DNA of 64,000 bases from Mycobacterium sp. GA-1199 (GTDB lineage: Bacteria; Actinomycetota; Actinomycetes; Mycobacteriales; Mycobacteriaceae): assembly GCF_001500045.1 (NCBI RefSeq), contig NZ_LQIX01000009.1:1-64000 (forward strand). The letters are read 5' to 3'. Positions 1 through 10,422 of the stretch are shown here, piece after piece. Below the pieces are notes generated by a model. The model saw nothing but the letters and a program-made list of their open reading frames with translations, searched no databases and was not told the origin of the DNA. A program made the position numbers and the translations under genes. Position 1 is the first letter of the stretch; every line of letters starts with the position of its first letter.

Positions 1-1
1 G

Positions 2-3000
2 TCTTGGGTGAGTTGGGCGGGGGTGGTCGATGAGGGTGTCGGGGTGGTGGTGGCGACTCCGATCATGCGGTGGTTGGCCGGTGTCGAGGGTCGGGTTGAT
101 CTGTTCAATCAGTCGGTGGTGGTGTCGGCTCCGGCGGGGGTGGGTGATGCCGATGTGGCGGTTGTGTTGCAGGCGTTGGTGGATCGGCATGCGATGTTGC
201 GGGTTCGGGTGGAAGACGACGGCGCTGGTGGGTGGTCGTTGACGGTGCCTGAGCCGGGTGCGGTGCAGGTGGGGGCGTGTTTGCGCACCGTGGAGGTTCT
301 CAGCGATGAGGCGTTGGTGGGGGCGCGCTCGCGGTTGGATCCGGCGGCCGGGGTGATGGTGAGCGCGTTGTGGGTCAGTAGCACCGGGCAGTTGGCGTTG
401 GTCATTCATCATTTGGCCGTTGATGGTGTGTCGTGGCGGATTTTGTTGGAGGACTTGAACATCGCGTGGGCTCAGTATCGCGGTGGGCAGCCGGTGCAGT
501 TGCCCGCGGGGGGGACCTCGTTTGCCCGGTGGTCGGCTTTGTTGGCTGAGTATGCCGGCACGGCGCAGGTGATCGAGCAGGCCCCGCTGTGGCGTCAGGT
601 GGCGGGGGTGGCGGCGGTTTTGCCCGCGGTGCGCCCCGAGTGCGACACCTATGCCAGTGCTGGGCAGTTGTCGGTGTCGCTGGACTCTGAGTTGACCGCG
701 ATGTTGTTGGGGCAGGTGCCCGCGGCGTTTCATGCCGGCATCAATGACATCTTGGTGATCGCGTTGGGGTTGGCGTGTGCGCAGTTCGTGGACGCTGGGG
801 CGGCCCCGATCGGTATCGATGTCGAAGGACACGGCCGTCACGACGAACTGGCCGCCGATGTGGACCTCTCGCGCACAGTGGGCTGGTTCACCACCAAATA
901 CCCGGTGGCGCTCAGTCTTGGTGGGTTGTCGTGGACACACGTGCTCGCCGGTCACCCAACCCTGGGAAGGGTGGTCAAAGACGCCAAAGAACAACTACGC
1001 GCCCTGCCCCATCCGCTGACCTACGGTCTGCTGCGCTACTTGAACTCCGGGGTCGACCTGCCCGAACAGGATCCGCCCATCGGTTTCAACTACCTCGGAC
1101 GACTCGGGGCCACAACACAATCGGGGGCCGAGGAATTGTGGCGGATCGGTCCCGACGGCGTGTCGCTCAGCGGTGCGGTTGCCGCGGTACCCATCGCATT
1201 GGCCCACACCGTCGAACTCAACGCCGGCACCCTGGATACCGACACCGGCCCCCAACTGCACGCCACCTGGACCTGGGCGCGCACCGCACTCGATCACGAA
1301 CAGATCAACCGACTCAACCGCCTATGGATCCAGGCCCTAGCCGGCATCTGCACCCACGTCCAAGCCGGCGGCGGCGGACTGACACCATCCGACATCACCC
1401 CCGCCCAACTCACCCAAGACCAAATCGACGAACTCACCCAACACCACGACATCGCCGACATCCTGCCACTGACCCCCCTCCAACAAGGACTGCTCTACCA
1501 CACCAAAACCACCCAAGGAAACACGGACGATGTATATGCGATGCAGCTGGACATCACGCTCAGCGGTCGACTCGACAGGCATCGATTGCGAGATGCGTTG
1601 CAGACGACGATTGTTCGCCATCCGCATCTGGTCGCCCGCTTCTGCTCGCAGTTCGATGACCCCGTGCAGGCCATTCCCGCCTCACCTCTCGCGGCCTGGC
1701 GCTATGTCGAGTGCGCAGCAGGCGACGACGACATCACCGGGGAGGTCGAGCGCGTGTGCTCTGCCGAACGGGCCGCGGTTTGCGACCTGGCACACCCGCC
1801 GGCGGTACGCGCCGCGCTGATCCGTATCGCGCACAACCGGCACCGATTGGTGCTGACGTACCACCACATCGTGATGGACGGCTGGTCGCTACCGATCCTG
1901 CTAGGCGACATCTTCGCCAGCTATCACGGCAACCAACTACCCCCACCCACCCCGTACCGCAGATATGTCACGTGGCTGGCCGAGCGAGACCTAGAAGCGG
2001 CGCGTGACGCCTGGCGCGATGTCCTCGCCGGCTTCGAAACCCCGACCCTGCTGAGTCAGCCCCAACGAATGCGACTGGGCGCCAGAGGCGTGAAATCGTT
2101 TCGGATGTCGAAGAACACAACCAAGTCCGTCATCGAGTTGGCTCGCTCCTGTCATACGACCGTCAACACCGTGCTCCAAGCCGGCTTCGCTCAGTTGCTG
2201 ATGTGGCTGACCGGTCAGCATGACGTTGCCTTCGGCAGCGCCGTTTCGGGTAGACCCGCCGATGTACCCGGTGCCGAATCCATGGTCGGACTCCTGATCA
2301 ACACCGTGCCGGTACGCGCACACATCACCGCCACCACGACCACCACCGACCTTCTCGAACAGCTGCACAACGACCACAACGCCACACTCGAACACCAACA
2401 CCTCGCCCTCACCGAAATCCACCGCATCACAGGCCACGATCAACTGTTCGACAGTGTCTTCGTCTACGAGAACTACCCGGTCGACACTGCCGCGCTGTCC
2501 GGAGAGCATGAGCTGGCCGTCACAGAATTCGCGAGCCGCGAATACAACCACTACCCGCTGACCGTGCAAGCCACGCCCGGGAGCGAACTGGGCTTGCGTG
2601 TCGAGTTCGACACCGACGTTTTCAATGCCGAACGAATCGAGGCGATGGTCGGAAGGTTCGAGCGGATTTTGGTGGCGATGACGTCGGCGGCGGGGCAGCC
2701 CGTTTCGTCGGTGGACGTGCTCACCGACGCGGAGCATGCCCGGTTGGATCGAATTGGCCACCGCGACGCTCTGGCCTTCGCGGCGAGCGCCCCAGTATCG
2801 ATTCCAGCGGCGTTCGCCGCGCAAGTCGCGCGTACACCTGAGGCGCTGGCGGTCACATTCGAAGGCCGCTCACTGAGGTATCGAGAGCTGGAGGAGGCCG
2901 CGAACCGACTCGCGCATCTGCTGCGGAACCGGGGTGTGAGGCCGGGGGACTGTGTGGCACTGCTCATCTGCCGTTCCATCGATGCGGTTGTGGCGATTTC

Positions 3001-5839
3001 CGCGGTACTCAAGACCGGGGCTGCGTATCTACCGATGGATCCGGGGCTTCCGCCGAACCGCATCGGATTCATGCTCTCCGACGCGTCGCCGAGGGCAGTG
3101 GTCACAACAGCGAGGCTCGCCGACCGATTGGATGGATTCGACGTCGCGGTCGTCGACGTCGACGATCCTCACATTCGGGTCCAACCGTGTACAGGCTTGC
3201 CCCTCCCGAGTCCGGACGACATTGCCTATCTCATGTACACATCCGGAACCACTGGTGTCCCCAAGGGCGTGGCCATCACCCACCACAATCTGACTCAGCT
3301 GCTGAAGTCACTGGGTACCTGGCTGGCACCGGAACAGGCTTGGTCGCAGTGGCATTCGTTGGCTTTCGACGTTTCGGCATGGGAAATGTGGGGTGCGTTA
3401 CTGCGCGGAGGACGTCTGGTGGTCGTGCCTGAATCCATCGACCGCTCACCGGAGGAGCTCCACGCCCTGCTGGTGACCGAACAGGTCAGCATGCTCATCC
3501 TGACGCCGTCGGCGCTGGGAATGCTGTCACCACAGGGGCTGGATGGGGTGACGTTGGTGGCCGCGAGTGAGATCTGCCCAGCGGAGGTGGTCGACCGGTG
3601 GGCGCCTGGACGAGTGATGGTTCACTCCTACGGCCCTACCGAGACCACGGTGTACACCTCGATGAGTACGCCACTGCAAACTGGGTCCGGCGGACCGCCG
3701 ATCGGCTCGCCGGTGGCAGGTGCGGCTTTCTTCGTGTTGGATGACTGGTTACGCCAGGTGCCGGTCGGAGCGGTCGGCGAGTTGTATGTGGCCGGAGCGG
3801 GAGTCGGGTGTGGCTACTGGCGCCGCGCCGGCTTGACAGGGTCGCGCTTTGTTGCCTGCCCGTTTATCGAGGCGGGCATGTCCGGTCAAAGGATGTACCG
3901 CACAGGGGATCTGGTGCGCTGGCGCACTGACGGTCAACTGCAGTTCCTGGGACGCGCTGACGAACAGGTCAAGATCCGCGGTTACCGCATCGAACTGGGG
4001 GAGGTGCGCGCCACGTTGGCTGCTGTGGACGGGGTGGACCAAGCGGTGGTGACCGTCCGCGAAGACCGGCCCGGCGATAGGCGCCTAGTCGGTTATGTCA
4101 CCGAATCCGCCACCGGGTCAGTCGATCCCGCCAGTACGCGGAGCATATTGGCCGAGCGATTGCCGTCCTACATGGTGCCGGCCGCGGTGGTGGTGATCGA
4201 CGCGCTGCCACTGACGATCAACGGCAAGCTCGACACTCGCACCCTGCCGGCACCCGAATATTCCGCCAGTGCTTATCGCGCGCCCACCTCGCCGGTCGAG
4301 GAGGTTCTGGCCGGCATCTACGCCCAGATCCTCGGAATTGAGCGCGTCGGGGTCGATGACTCCTTCTTCGACCTCGGCGGGGATTCGCTCTCCGCCATGC
4401 GCCTCATCGCCAAGATCAATATGACTTTTGACGCCGATCTTCCGGTGCCCGTGCTATTCGACGCGCCGTCCGTGTGCGGCTTGAGTCTGCAACTGGCCAG
4501 GCATAGCGCTGGCCAAAAGTCCGGGGTCAAGCAGCGTTTCGCGGCGGTGCACGGTCACCATCTCACCGAGGTGCGCGCCGGCGACCTCACGCTGGACAAG
4601 TTCATCGACGGGGAGACACTGACCGCAGCTGCGACTCTGCCGGGACCGAGTACCGATATTCGCTCGGTGTTGTTGACTGGCGCGACCGGTTTCCTCGGTC
4701 GCTACTTGGCCTTGGAGTGGCTGGAACGGATGGAGCGCGTCGACGGCACCTTGATCTGCCTGGTGCGCGGCGGGTCCGACGAAGAGGCGTTCTCTCGACT
4801 GAACAAGACGTTCGACAGTGGGGACCCTGTGCTGCTGCGGCACTTCCAGGAACTGGCGGCCGATCATCTGGAGGTCATCGCCGGGGACAAGGGCGAAAGA
4901 AATCTCGGGTTGGACGAGGATCTCTGGCGGTGTCTGGCGGAAACGGTCGATTTGGTCATCGACGCCGCCGCCCTGGTCAATGGCGTATTGCCCTACAGCG
5001 AACTTTTCGGGCCCAACGTCGTAGGTACCGCCGAGATGATCCGCTTCGCGCTCACCGGGAAACTCAAGTCCTACAGTTACGTCTCGACTGCCGATGTGAG
5101 AACTCAGGTCGATTCGTCCGCATTCACCGAAGACGCCGATATCCGTGTCATCAGCCCTACCCGTTCGATCGATGACAGTTACGGCAATGGATACGCCACA
5201 AGCAAGTGGGCCGGCGAGGTGTTGCTTCGCGAAGCGCACGACCTGTGTGGCATACCGGTTGGGGTGTTCCGTTGCGACGTGATCCTGGCTGAGCCGACTT
5301 ATGCGGGACAGCTCAACGTCGCTGACACGGTCACCCGGATGGTGCTGAGCGTGGTGGCCACCGGCATCGCGCCGGGATCTTTCTTCCAGCTCGACGCTGA
5401 AGGCAATCGGCAACGTGCCCACTTTGACGGGTTACCCGTCGATTTCATCGCCCAGGCGATCGCGACCCTGGGTGCGCAGGTGACCGACGGGTTCAAGACC
5501 TATCACGTCATGAATCCCCATGATGACGGCATTGGCCCCGACGAATACGTTGACTGGCTGATCGACGCCGGTTACCCCATTCAACGGATCGGCGACTTTC
5601 GGGAGTGGTTGCAGCGGTTTGAGACCGCCCTCGGCGCGCTACCCGATCGACAACGCGAGCACTCGGTGCTACAGATGTTACTGTCCCGGCCTTCTGACCA
5701 GTTCGATCTGCCCGAGCCCACGCGCGGGGCTTTCGCCTCGACCGACCGATTCCGCGATGCCGTCCAGGATATTCCACACATCTCGGCACCGATCATCATC
5801 AAGTACGTCACCGACTTGCAGCGGTTCGGACTGCTCTAG
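2..5839 (+). CDS. Nonribosomal peptide synthetase, 3' part (E-C-A-T-R), 5' end outside window
   Basis: The frame is open at the left edge, so this is the C-terminal ~1,945 residues of a longer synthetase. Numbering from the GTG at 8, domains in order are: epimerization (about 1-440; [10 protein letters not shown] near 133, EGHGR near 272, GWFTTKYP near 290), condensation (about 480-915; HHIVMDGW near 618), adenylation (about 930-1420; [11 protein letters not shown] near 1076, SYGPTETT near 1206, YRTGDL near 1297, NGK lysine near 1404), carrier protein (GGDSL near 1460) and a terminal reductase ([11 protein letters not shown] near 1555, YATSK near 1728). The product is therefore released as an aldehyde or alcohol, and the residue before the last one is epimerized. 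E-C-A-T-R matches the end of Mps2 (D-Ala then L-alaninol in glycopeptidolipids), but the code I read by eye, D-V-W-I-V-A-S-V-Y-K, is not a standard Ala code and the usual glycopeptidolipid gap gene is not downstream. Product identity is open. Confidence 0.93.
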   Translation, partial: SWVSWAGVVDEGVGVVVATPIMRWLAGVEGRVDLFNQSVVVSAPAGVGDADVAVVLQALVDRHAMLRVRVEDDGAGGWSLTVPEPGAVQVGACLRTVEVLSDEALVGARSRLDPAAGVMVSALWVSSTGQLALVIHHLAVDGVSWRILLEDLNIAWAQYRGGQPVQLPAGGTSFARWSALLAEYAGTAQVIEQAPLWRQVAGVAAVLPAVRPECDTYASAGQLSVSLDSELTAMLLGQVPAAFHAGINDILVIALGLACAQFVDAGAAPIGIDVEGHGRHDELAADVDLSRTVGWFTTKYPVALSLGGLSWTHVLAGHPTLGRVVKDAKEQLRALPHPLTYGLLRYLNSGVDLPEQDPPIGFNYLGRLGATTQSGAEELWRIGPDGVSLSGAVAAVPIALAHTVELNAGTLDTDTGPQLHATWTWARTALDHEQINRLNRLWIQALAGICTHVQAGGGGLTPSDITPAQLTQDQIDELTQHHDIADILPLTPLQQGLLYHTKTTQGNTDDVYAMQLDITLSGRLDRHRLRDALQTTIVRHPHLVARFCSQFDDPVQAIPASPLAAWRYVECAAGDDDITGEVERVCSAERAAVCDLAHPPAVRAALIRIAHNRHRLVLTYHHIVMDGWSLPILLGDIFASYHGNQLPPPTPYRRYVTWLAERDLEAARDAWRDVLAGFETPTLLSQPQRMRLGARGVKSFRMSKNTTKSVIELARSCHTTVNTVLQAGFAQLLMWLTGQHDVAFGSAVSGRPADVPGAESMVGLLINTVPVRAHITATTTTTDLLEQLHNDHNATLEHQHLALTEIHRITGHDQLFDSVFVYENYPVDTAALSGEHELAVTEFASREYNHYPLTVQATPGSELGLRVEFDTDVFNAERIEAMVGRFERILVAMTSAAGQPVSSVDVLTDAEHARLDRIGHRDALAFAASAPVSIPAAFAAQVARTPEALAVTFEGRSLRYRELEEAANRLAHLLRNRGVRPGDCVALLICRSIDAVVAISAVLKTGAAYLPMDPGLPPNRIGFMLSDASPRAVVTTARLADRLDGFDVAVVDVDDPHIRVQPCTGLPLPSPDDIAYLMYTSGTTGVPKGVAITHHNLTQLLKSLGTWLAPEQAWSQWHSLAFDVSAWEMWGALLRGGRLVVVPESIDRSPEELHALLVTEQVSMLILTPSALGMLSPQGLDGVTLVAASEICPAEVVDRWAPGRVMVHSYGPTETTVYTSMSTPLQTGSGGPPIGSPVAGAAFFVLDDWLRQVPVGAVGELYVAGAGVGCGYWRRAGLTGSRFVACPFIEAGMSGQRMYRTGDLVRWRTDGQLQFLGRADEQVKIRGYRIELGEVRATLAAVDGVDQAVVTVREDRPGDRRLVGYVTESATGSVDPASTRSILAERLPSYMVPAAVVVIDALPLTINGKLDTRTLPAPEYSASAYRAPTSPVEEVLAGIYAQILGIERVGVDDSFFDLGGDSLSAMRLIAKINMTFDADLPVPVLFDAPSVCGLSLQLARHSAGQKSGVKQRFAAVHGHHLTEVRAGDLTLDKFIDGETLTAAATLPGPSTDIRSVLLTGATGFLGRYLALEWLERMERVDGTLICLVRGGSDEEAFSRLNKTFDSGDPVLLRHFQELAADHLEVIAGDKGERNLGLDEDLWRCLAETVDLVIDAAALVNGVLPYSELFGPNVVGTAEMIRFALTGKLKSYSYVSTADVRTQVDSSAFTEDADIRVISPTRSIDDSYGNGYATSKWAGEVLLREAHDLCGIPVGVFRCDVILAEPTYAGQLNVADTVTRMVLSVVATGIAPGSFFQLDAEGNRQRAHFDGLPVDFIAQAIATLGAQVTDGFKTYHVMNPHDDGIGPDEYVDWLIDAGYPIQRIGDFREWLQRFETALGALPDRQREHSVLQMLLSRPSDQFDLPEPTRGAFASTDRFRDAVQDIPHISAPIIIKYVTDLQRFGLL

Positions 5840-5854
5840 CCTCGGAGGATCATC

Positions 5855-6766
5855 ATGCGAAGATTCGCCCTCTCGATGTACTGGGGATTCTTGACGGCCG
5901 TTCACTCCCTTAGCCTGATTCGACAGAAGGATGCTGCGGCTTATTACACGATGCTGGGTGATGACGTCATCGACTTCATGAGCGAGAACTACGTCGATAC
6001 TTCAAAGCCGCTGTGGCTCAATCTCGGATACTGGAAGGTCGCTCGCACCTATCCCGACGCCTGCGTAGCGATGGTCGAACTTCTAGGGACGCGTGCGGGA
6101 TTGGAATCCGGCGACAGAGTTCTCGACGTGGGCGTCGGTTTCGCAGAACAAGACTTCGTCTTTGTCGACCGCTTCAATGTGTCGCATATAACGAGCATCG
6201 ACATCACGCCCGTCCACGTCGACAAAGCCCGCGAGCGAGTCTACGAGCGCGGGATGGAGAACCGTATCGACGTTCGACTCGGGTCAGCTACGGACATGAA
6301 TTTTTCCGATGCATCGTTCGACAAAGTCTTGGCTTTGGAATGCGCATTTCACTTCGACACGAGAGACACCTTCATCCGAGAAGCCCTACGCGTTCTCAAG
6401 CCAGGCGGAACCGTCGCGCTCACCGACATGCTGCCGACTCCAGGCCAGAAACCCAGCCTATCGACCCGCTTCGGCCGAAGGTACGGTCACTATCCCGAAG
6501 CCAACTTCTACGACCGGGAGGAGTATGCCCGGCGTCTCGCCGCCGCGGGTTTCTGCGACGTGGCCGTGGAGTCGATCCGCGAGGACGTGTATCCGGCGAT
6601 GGCCAAGTACGCACGGCAGCGCATCGAAGGAAAGAAGAAGATGCATGAAGTGGTCGTGGAAGTGACGGAAGCGGAACGCAACGAGTGTCGTGGCGTGCAG
6701 ATGTGGGAACGAGGAACGGGCATCGCCGACTATGTGATCGTGTCGGCAACGAAACCTCGGAGTTAA
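5855..6766 (+). CDS. Class I SAM-dependent methyltransferase (methyltransferase-11 type)
   Basis: This 303-residue protein has a Rossmann methyltransferase core: VLDVGVGF (motif I, about residue 88), ITSIDITPVHVDKAR (SAM ribose-binding acidic region), an LALECAFHF segment and VLKPGGTVALTDM (post-motif). The N-terminal ~70 residues, with LNLGYW, resemble small-molecule O/N-methyltransferases of natural-product pathways. The ATG is preceded by GGAGG eight bases upstream and lies 15 bp after the synthetase stop, so it is very probably cotranscribed with the NRPS and modifies its product or precursor. Its stop overlaps the stop of the convergent gene (AGTTAACT, 6763-6766). Substrate is unknown. 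Confidence 0.88.
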   Translation: MRRFALSMYWGFLTAVHSLSLIRQKDAAAYYTMLGDDVIDFMSENYVDTSKPLWLNLGYWKVARTYPDACVAMVELLGTRAGLESGDRVLDVGVGFAEQDFVFVDRFNVSHITSIDITPVHVDKARERVYERGMENRIDVRLGSATDMNFSDASFDKVLALECAFHFDTRDTFIREALRVLKPGGTVALTDMLPTPGQKPSLSTRFGRRYGHYPEANFYDREEYARRLAAAGFCDVAVESIREDVYPAMAKYARQRIEGKKKMHEVVVEVTEAERNECRGVQMWERGTGIADYVIVSATKPRS

Positions 6767-7140
6767 CTGTCGCCGGGGGCGGTTGCGCCCGTGTCGAAGT
6801 CGTCGGGCTGTAGTTCGAGCGGCTCGCCGTGCGGCGTGCGCCCAGCCGCGTTCTGCCAGGCATCGCGCCAGCGCATGGTTTCGGCCGAATCAATGCCATT
6901 GCGCGCCAATAAGTCATCGAGCGCATCGAGCCAATGTCGGTAGCAGGATTCATCGACGTCGAAGGTGGCGGCCGCTTGTGCATCTGCCATTCGTGCGGCC
7001 AATGCCTGCGTCCACTCACGCCAGGTGTACAGCCCACGTTCGTGTAGAGAAACTGCTATCGCAAAAACCCTTGCTTCCCAGGGACTTTCGAACGCAATCA
7101 TGGACTCATCGGGGCCTTCGGGCCATGCGGACCGCTTCAT
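6763..7140 (-). CDS. Nitrile hydratase activator/accessory protein (P14K-like)
   Basis: About 125 residues resembling the N-terminal helical part of a nitrile hydratase beta subunit, as cobalt-type activators do: FESPWEARVFAIAVSLHERG followed by W-EW and a YRHWLDALDDLL helix. Such proteins bind the alpha subunit and help cobalt insertion and cysteine oxidation by subunit swapping. The chosen ATG (7140) overlaps the beta-subunit stop as ATGA; the open frame runs about 34 codons further upstream, but that part lies inside beta. Last gene of the nitrile hydratase unit. Confidence 0.8.
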   Translation of the reverse strand: MKRSAWPEGPDESMIAFESPWEARVFAIAVSLHERGLYTWREWTQALAARMADAQAAATFDVDESCYRHWLDALDDLLARNGIDSAETMRWRDAWQNAAGRTPHGEPLELQPDDFDTGATAPGDS

Positions 7141-7802
7141 GATGCTTCCAGGTACGGTTCCCACGCGTCGATCGACACGGTGAGTGTGGGATCGGCGTCC
7201 GGCCACAACGATGTCCCGGCGAACACCACGCCGTAAAGCCACTGCGGTTGCTCGCCGCGACCGCTGGCATGGGCGTCTGCAAAGACGTGCACTCCGTGCA
7301 CGCGTTCAATGACGGCCTCCTTGCCCTGCGCGTACCTCGGTAGGCGTGTGTGGTGCGATGGGGGCCTGGCCACCGTACGCACACGCTGACCGACGCCGAA
7401 CTGCGGACCCTTGGTGGCGAGCCGTTCGGTGGGCGCACCGCGAGCCTGCGAGACCCGCACATCCTTTGCGCGCAGGACGCGAGGCAGCGCACGCGGCGGG
7501 TATATCGACCGCCCGGCGGCCAATTCATCGGGCGACACCAAACCGCGCTCCTCCAACTGCCTCAACAGCGCAGCGAACCAGATCTTGTAGTAACTGCTCC
7601 GCTCGTACTCCGGAAGCGTTTCTCTGGCGGCGCGTGTCATGTCGAGATTCCACGCTCCTGTTGCGCCCATCGACAGCTGAAGCGCGAACACTCGCGGCTC
7701 CCAGGCCGCCCCCCACGTTTCTTGTTCCGATTCTCCCTTGACCGGACCGTGTCGCAGTTGACCGCCGAGATCGGCATGAGTGACGTAGACGTCGCTACTC
7801 AT
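7137..7802 (-). CDS. Nitrile hydratase beta subunit
   Basis: A 221-residue full-length beta subunit. The N-terminal part starts with a DLGGQ segment and has W-AAWEPRVFALQLSMG; the C-terminal SH3-like part carries GQRVRTV, HTRLPRYA, GVHVFADAHA, PQWLYGVVFAG and DAWEPYLE, all characteristic of nitrile hydratase beta. Beta forms the heterodimer that encloses the metal site of alpha. The ATG at 7802 is the last base of the alpha TGA (TGATG), so translation is coupled. The open frame extends upstream, but that region is alpha coding sequence. The third subunit overlaps its stop. Confidence 0.88.
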   Translation of the reverse strand: MSSDVYVTHADLGGQLRHGPVKGESEQETWGAAWEPRVFALQLSMGATGAWNLDMTRAARETLPEYERSSYYKIWFAALLRQLEERGLVSPDELAAGRSIYPPRALPRVLRAKDVRVSQARGAPTERLATKGPQFGVGQRVRTVARPPSHHTRLPRYAQGKEAVIERVHGVHVFADAHASGRGEQPQWLYGVVFAGTSLWPDADPTLTVSIDAWEPYLEAS

Positions 7803-8437
7803 CAGCCGGTGTCCTCCGGTCTGCGGGGCAAACCGGTGCCGATCATCGAATCGCGAGTCACCCACGCGGCGAGCTCCTCTTCGTCGAGGTCTTCGCTTCC
7901 GGCCGGCCGCATCGGCACCACGAGATAACGGATCTCGGCGGTGGAATCCCATACCCGAATATCGGTCCCCGGTGCCAGGGTCACACCGAACTCTGCGAGC
8001 ACACCACGCGGGTCACGAACCGCACGTGACCGGTATGGCGCGCTCTTGTACCAAGTGGGCGGCAGCCCGAGCACCGCCCATGGGTAGCAGCTGCACAATG
8101 TGCAGACCACCAAGTTGTGGCGCAGCGGCGTGTTCTCAACCGCGACCATGTTCTCGCTCTGGCGGCCCATATAGCCCAACCATGCGATCGCTGCAGTGGC
8201 ATCACTGAGTAGCCACTCGCGGTAGGTCATATCGATCCAGGCGCGCGCCACCACGCGTGCGCCATTGCGAGGACCGATGCGTGTCTCGTAGGTCTCGATG
8301 AGCTCATCGAGTGCCGCGGGATCGACGTAACCCTTTTCAATGAGCACGCTTTCGAGCGCTCTGACCCGTAGGTCCATTTCACCGATGTCGCTGCGGTCAC
8401 CGGTATTGATGTCACGGGTGGGGTCCGGCCGAGTCAT
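7802..8437 (-). CDS. Nitrile hydratase alpha subunit, cobalt type
   Basis: A 211-residue catalytic subunit that hydrates nitriles to amides. The metal-binding claw V-C-T-L-C-S-C is at residues 111-117; Thr after the first Cys marks the Co(III) form (Fe enzymes carry Ser), and the second and third Cys are normally oxidized. Other family marks are EKGYVDP near the N-terminus, the GARVVARAW helix, W-LL-DAT and [14 protein letters not shown]. Thiocyanate hydrolase gamma has the same claw, but that enzyme splits the beta-like part into two subunits, whereas here one full beta follows. Gene order alpha-beta-activator with 1-4 base overlaps. The ArgG-like gene ends 88 bp upstream in the same orientation, so one transcript is likely. 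Confidence 0.9.
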   Translation of the reverse strand: MTRPDPTRDINTGDRSDIGEMDLRVRALESVLIEKGYVDPAALDELIETYETRIGPRNGARVVARAWIDMTYREWLLSDATAAIAWLGYMGRQSENMVAVENTPLRHNLVVCTLCSCYPWAVLGLPPTWYKSAPYRSRAVRDPRGVLAEFGVTLAPGTDIRVWDSTAEIRYLVVPMRPAGSEDLDEEELAAWVTRDSMIGTGLPRRPEDTG

Positions 8438-8525
8438 GTCAAGAGGTAACAGTCATGAAACCGATGACGTCCGGCGATACCGACCGCGTTGCGCCGTCGG
8501 GTTGCTGCACCCGCATCACCGCCCA

Positions 8526-9875
8526 TCAGTCAACAGATGTCGTCGAGGTCGGGTCGTCGTGGATTCGCAATGCCTTCTCCCCGTTGGTGCGCTCTTCCCG
8601 GTCGATGCCGAGGATGTTGACATGCGAGCCGAGGTCGATGCCAGCTTCCGGACTGCTCAAGTGAGAGGATTCGCCGAATCGGCTCGGTGAAACCGACTTG
8701 GCCGCAGCTGCTTTCCGGTACTCCCACTGTTCTCGATCACGAATGTAGAGCGGCGATTCGGCCTTGAAGCCCTCGAGTTCGAAGCCCCCGTCCCGAAGTG
8801 TGAACCGGACTTCGCCGCCCACGGGATGAGCACTGACTTCAAGAAAAGACTGCAGGGCCTTGCGGAGACCGCGGAACCATCGCCCCTCTACGGCTTCCAT
8901 TATCAAAGCTTCGCCGAGGGTACGCATCCAACGGAGCGTCTCCGCCTCGACCGTCGCTGACGCGAGCTGAGCGAAACCTTCGAGGATAAGTGCCGCAGCA
9001 GGAGCCTCGCGCACCTCGAGCACCTTTTCTCCACTTTCCAGATGCTCCAGGCTGCAGAACCGCCCGATACCGTACCGACCTACCTTGCGGTTGAGGTCGG
9101 AGATCGATTCGACAGTATCGGCGACAAGTTGTGAGTCCACCGATACAAGTTGCCCGCTGTCGAAACCCAGTTGTATGACGCTGCTCTTGCATTCAGATGC
9201 GACGGACCATTGGTACAGACCTAGGTCAAGATCGAAATTCTCGGGATCGTCTAGTGATCCACTCTCGAACTCTCGACACCAAAGATTGGTATCTGTACTC
9301 ATGAACCGATTCTCGAACCCACCGATCCCGAACGACTCCTGAAGTTCTAAGCGCTTGAAGTCCCGGGAGAGCGCGTCGAATTCGTAGGGCGACCCGAAGT
9401 AACCTTCGAAGCCAAGATCGGAGATTGACCCGTTGAGCCTCCTCAGGCTGTTCTGCGACTGGTTGGCTGTGTGAAGGAGACACTTGGCGCCGACGGATCG
9501 TGCGAAGTCCACGCCGACCCTGGCGATCAGCGGGCGTGATAATGATGCGCTGATCGGGTGCTGACCGAGATACCTACCGCCGGCCAGAATCGCTGGGAAG
9601 ACGAACTCTTCGACGAATTCCTTCCTGTAGTCGACGCGCGTTATGCCTACGCCGAATCTGTCCGCGACCGACGAGAATTGTTCGATTTCGAAATCGTCGC
9701 CGAGGTCAACGGAGAGCGCAATGACATGCACGTCAAGCCTCGACAGTTGAGCCAATAGATATGCGCTATCCAGCCCACCCCCGCAAAGAGTGACGATGGT
9801 GTCATCCCGGTGACACAATTGCTCGATATCCGAGAACGAGCGGATCTTCCTTTTGTCCATGTGGTTAGGTCCCAT
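8526..9875 (-). CDS. Argininosuccinate-synthase-like ATP-dependent ligase, probably not ArgG
   Basis: A 449-residue protein of the ArgG branch of PP-loop ATP pyrophosphatases. The loop is GGGLDS (residues 32-37; canonical SGGLDT/S), followed by ALSVDLGDDFEIE, EFVEEFVFPAI and SLSRPLIAR, all at ArgG-like spacing. The segment that binds aspartate/citrulline in ArgG (G-N-D-Q-V-R-F-E) reads Q-N-S-L-R-R-L-N (141-148), so the key Asp is Ser and the substrate probably differs. Family chemistry is adenylation of a carbonyl or ureido oxygen followed by attack of an amine. Base composition is visibly less GC-rich than the flanking core genes, which suggests transfer. Start could also be the ATG at 9860. 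It heads the unit with the nitrile hydratase genes. Confidence 0.75.
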   Translation of the reverse strand: MGPNHMDKRKIRSFSDIEQLCHRDDTIVTLCGGGLDSAYLLAQLSRLDVHVIALSVDLGDDFEIEQFSSVADRFGVGITRVDYRKEFVEEFVFPAILAGGRYLGQHPISASLSRPLIARVGVDFARSVGAKCLLHTANQSQNSLRRLNGSISDLGFEGYFGSPYEFDALSRDFKRLELQESFGIGGFENRFMSTDTNLWCREFESGSLDDPENFDLDLGLYQWSVASECKSSVIQLGFDSGQLVSVDSQLVADTVESISDLNRKVGRYGIGRFCSLEHLESGEKVLEVREAPAAALILEGFAQLASATVEAETLRWMRTLGEALIMEAVEGRWFRGLRKALQSFLEVSAHPVGGEVRFTLRDGGFELEGFKAESPLYIRDREQWEYRKAAAAKSVSPSRFGESSHLSSPEAGIDLGSHVNILGIDREERTNGEKALRIHDDPTSTTSVD

Positions 9876-10422
9876 GAGTCAAACCCCGTCGGGCGGGTCG
9901 GCGGGGCGCCGCTGTGTAACTCCCGTGGGCCCGCGAAAGGTCGCGCCGGTGAGTTGGCAGGCTCGAATCCGACCGGATTGCGGATCCTCCCAACTGGCGT
10001 CAGGCTAACACTTCCGGGTGAAGCCTTGTTCGTATTGGCAGATGATTAGTCGGCGGGCAGCCCCGCTGTCGCCGGCGATCCGACCTGCTGAGCAGGTGTC
10101 CGACCGGGCGCGGCAGGTCGGTGGCCGGTGTGGCGAACCGCCGCTAGCGGGAGAACACGTATAGCCGCCAGCCTCTCGCGCCCCGATTCTCGGATAACTC
10201 AGTCACTTTCCAGTCCAGCCATTTTTTCGATCGCAAATGAATTAATCGCTGCCGAATCAGAGTGGCCACTCCCAGCCCGGATAACGCGGCGACGGCGGCA
10301 GCGAGGGTATGGCAACGAGCGAAACGGGTGTCGCTGCGGTGCCCGCGAACCGATTTGGCGCACGATGTGACATTGCGTCTGTTTTGCATTAAAGCACTGC
10401 TGTCGTCGTCCATTATGTCGGC
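9876..10422. other. 547-bp divergent intergenic region with strong potential RNA folds
   Basis: No convincing gene was found. Two structured patches stand out. At 9952-9995, arms AGTTGGCAGG and CCTCCCAACT (one mismatch) enclose the perfect hairpin AATCCG-AC-CGGATT (9966-9979). At 10072-10128, CCGGC...GCCGG encloses the perfect 9-bp arms CCGACCTGC (10080-10088) and GCAGGTCGG (10113-10121). The first lies in what would be the leader of the ArgG-like gene (minus strand). An A/T-richer part at about 10195-10250 and 10375-10420 probably holds promoters. No known riboswitch consensus was matched with confidence. Confidence 0.5.

Noticed and set aside
775..1659. 294-codon plus-strand frame inside the NRPS
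   Set aside because: Arg/Pro-rich shadow of the synthetase frame; the real frame has all expected domain motifs.
2..5839. Isonitrile lipopeptide synthetase (Rv0101-like Nrp)
   Set aside because: Also reductase-terminated, but an epimerization domain is present here and no isonitrile-forming genes are nearby.
6763..8437. Thiocyanate hydrolase
   Set aside because: Shares the C-T-L-C-S-C claw, but its beta-like part is split into two subunits, while here one full beta and an activator are encoded.
9952..9995. GGCTCGAATCC resembles a tRNA T-loop
   Set aside because: No acceptor, D or anticodon stem fits around it; the inverted repeat explains the similarity.
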